A DNA stretch of 64,000 nt from Salicibibacter cibarius (GTDB lineage Bacteria; Bacillota; Bacilli; Bacillales; Marinococcaceae): contig NZ_CP054705.1 in assembly GCF_016495725.1 (NCBI RefSeq), positions 186,001-250,000 on the forward strand, written 5' to 3'. The number at the start of each line of letters is the position of its first letter. Position 1 is the first letter of the stretch. The notes beneath the pieces are model-generated. The model made no database searches, was not told the origin of the DNA, and saw only the letters and a list, made by a program, of their open reading frames with translations. This document shows, in pieces, positions 62,868 through 64,000 of the stretch. Made by a program: the position numbers and the translations under genes.

Positions 62868-63101
62868 ATGCCATTTGTTATTACATCACCCTGTGTTAAA
62901 GAAAAAAATGGTTCTTGTGTAGAAGTGTGTCCCGTGGATTGCATCGAAGAAGGAGAGGATATGTTCCATATTGATCCTGAAGTTTGTATAGATTGCGGAG
63001 CATGTGAGCCAGTGTGTCCGGTTGAAGCTATTTATCCTGACGATGAGGTCCCTGAAGAAGAGGCAGATTATATTGAATTTAACCGGGCTTACTTTTCGTG
63101 A
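62868..63101 (+). CDS. 7Fe/8Fe-type ferredoxin
   Basis: A 77-residue iron-sulphur protein. C9, C17 and C21 with the C40/C43/C46/C50 group ([17 protein letters not shown]) give the layout of ferredoxins with one [3Fe-4S] and one [4Fe-4S] cluster; C25 is an extra cysteine. The tail is acidic, typical of electron-transfer docking. GGAGGTGAGG precedes ATG 62868. Likely link between the reductase upstream and the oxygenase downstream. Confidence 0.93.
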   Translation: MPFVITSPCVKEKNGSCVEVCPVDCIEEGEDMFHIDPEVCIDCGACEPVCPVEAIYPDDEVPEEEADYIEFNRAYFS

Positions 63102-63176
63102 AGGCGTATTTATTGCTAGCTAAAAATTATAATTTTAAAAGAAAATTGTAAAGTATATTATATGAGATAATGTATA

Positions 63177-63193
63177 GTTTCATTATATGAAAC
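63177..63193. promoter_or_regulatory. GTTTC-N7-GAAAC palindrome upstream of the Rieske oxygenase gene
   Basis: GTTTCATTATATGAAAC, a near-perfect palindrome 25 bp before the oxygenase start. The outer bases ATAGTTTC...ATAACTAT extend the symmetry loosely. Same frame as 61649-61665. Confidence 0.5.
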
Positions 63194-63217
63194 GAAAATA
63201 ACTATAAGTGGGTGAGA

Positions 63218-64000
63218 ATGTTGTTAAAAAAAGAAGATAATCAGTTATTGACTGAAACGAATGAAGATAAACCTTTAGGAGAAGTATTTCGGCAGTATTG
63301 GATTCCAGCATTAACAAGCCCTGAAATTGAAGCTGATGGAAAGCCTAAGAGAGTCAAATTATTAGGAGAAGACTTAGTAGCATTTAGAGATTCAAACGGA
63401 GATGTTGGATTAGTAGACGAAGCTTGCCCTCATAGAGGAACCTCTCTCTACTTTGGTATTAATGATGGCTGTGGTCTACGGTGTATGTATCATGGATGGA
63501 AGTTTGATACGGAAGGAAATTGTGTAGAACTTCCTTCTGAAGAAGAAACGAGTAACTTCAAAAATTCAATTAAATTGAAATCATATCCAACCTATGAAAT
63601 AAACAATATAATATGGACATATATGGGGCCAGAAGAGAAACAACCTCCTTTTCCAGACTTCTATTGGATGCACTTACCACAAGAAAACCTGATGATCGAA
63701 AGAGCTTGGCAAGAATGTAATTATTTGCAGGTTATAGAAAATGATCTGGATTTTGTTCACGCTGCTTTTCTTCATAAAGCTCATGGTCAACAATCCGTTG
63801 AAGAGGGAGCTTTGAGTACTGATCTAGGTATTGATCCTGACCATCCATTAGTTAAAAATCCACCCGTAAAACAACATGTTGAAAATACAAACTATGGGAA
63901 AAGGTGCATCGCTGTGGGCGTTGGAAACGAAGAAGAGAATGCATTTATGGAAATTCACTATATCTTTCCCTTCTATACCTATCCTCCGAGGTTCGAAGGA
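63218..64000 (+). CDS. Rieske non-heme iron aromatic ring-hydroxylating oxygenase, N-terminal part (3' end outside window)
   Basis: The frame is open from ATG 63218 to the window end (261 codons). It starts LKKEDNQLLTETNEDKPLGE and FRQYWIPAL, like phthalate/phenoxybenzoate-type oxygenase alpha subunits. The [2Fe-2S] Rieske ligands are in DEACPHRGTSL and RCMYHGWKFD. The mononuclear iron site is NDLDFVHAAFLH. Such enzymes hydroxylate or demethylate aromatic compounds using a reductase and ferredoxin; substrate unknown. GGGTGAG precedes the ATG; TTG 63221 is an alternative. AT-rich codon use differs from the core genes. Confidence 0.93.
   Translation, partial: MLLKKEDNQLLTETNEDKPLGEVFRQYWIPALTSPEIEADGKPKRVKLLGEDLVAFRDSNGDVGLVDEACPHRGTSLYFGINDGCGLRCMYHGWKFDTEGNCVELPSEEETSNFKNSIKLKSYPTYEINNIIWTYMGPEEKQPPFPDFYWMHLPQENLMIERAWQECNYLQVIENDLDFVHAAFLHKAHGQQSVEEGALSTDLGIDPDHPLVKNPPVKQHVENTNYGKRCIAVGVGNEEENAFMEIHYIFPFYTYPPRFEG

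Overview
The window is a bacterial chromosome segment from a low-to-mid GC Gram-positive, most likely a spore-forming member of the Bacillaceae. The evidence is gene order and content: gltX-cysE-cysS-mrnC-rlmB-rae1-sigH-secE-nusG-rplKAJL-rpoBC-rpsLG-fusA-tuf, the whole S10-spc-alpha ribosomal cluster, ecfA1A2T-truA-rplM-rpsI, and then the sporulation/germination block ybaK-cwlD-salA-gerD-kbaA-pdaB just ahead of an rRNA operon. Each step follows the Bacillus subtilis origin-proximal order. Long runs of acidic residues and the general sequence character would suit a halophilic or alkaliphilic genus (Salicibibacter/Geomicrobium-like), but that is a guess; the 16S gene at 50822-52380 could settle it.

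Layout. 1-5603: tRNA charging and cysteine synthesis (3' end of gltX, a cysteine T-box, cysE, cysS), 23S/mRNA processing factors (mrnC, rlmB, rae1) and the sporulation sigma factor gene sigH. 5604-22524: secE-nusG, L11-L1-L10-L7/L12 genes with leader regulation, a methyltransferase, rpoB, rpoC, and the str operon to tuf. 22525-23741: a 1.2 kb gene-free stretch full of repeats. 23742-38486: one nearly unbroken co-directional run of ribosomal protein genes with secY, adk, map, infA and rpoA. 38513-43160: ECF transporter energizing module, truA, rplM-rpsI. 43446-50536: germination and sporulation genes, interrupted by an orphan siderophore-type N-hydroxylase. 50559-55755: a 16S-23S-5S operon without tRNA genes. 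56126-61303: MmcQ/YjbR-like protein, S9 peptidase, a chemoreceptor without an external sensor domain, and ppaC. 61304-64000: an AT-richer accessory region with a ferredoxin reductase, a ferredoxin and a Rieske oxygenase cut by the window end.

Most coding genes are ordinary core genes. The unusual material is between them. At least five families of dispersed or tandem repeats occupy the intergenic spaces. Three arrays (41072, 46220, 55891) share an exact 52-bp period and a CATG-spacer-TCATG core, and within many units the two arms can still pair even though their sequences differ. A fourth array (22984) also has a 52-bp period but a different sequence. At the right end, the reductase-ferredoxin-Rieske oxygenase trio looks like a complete three-component oxygenase system, and the reductase and oxygenase genes share the same 17-bp GTTTC-N7-GAAAC palindrome upstream.
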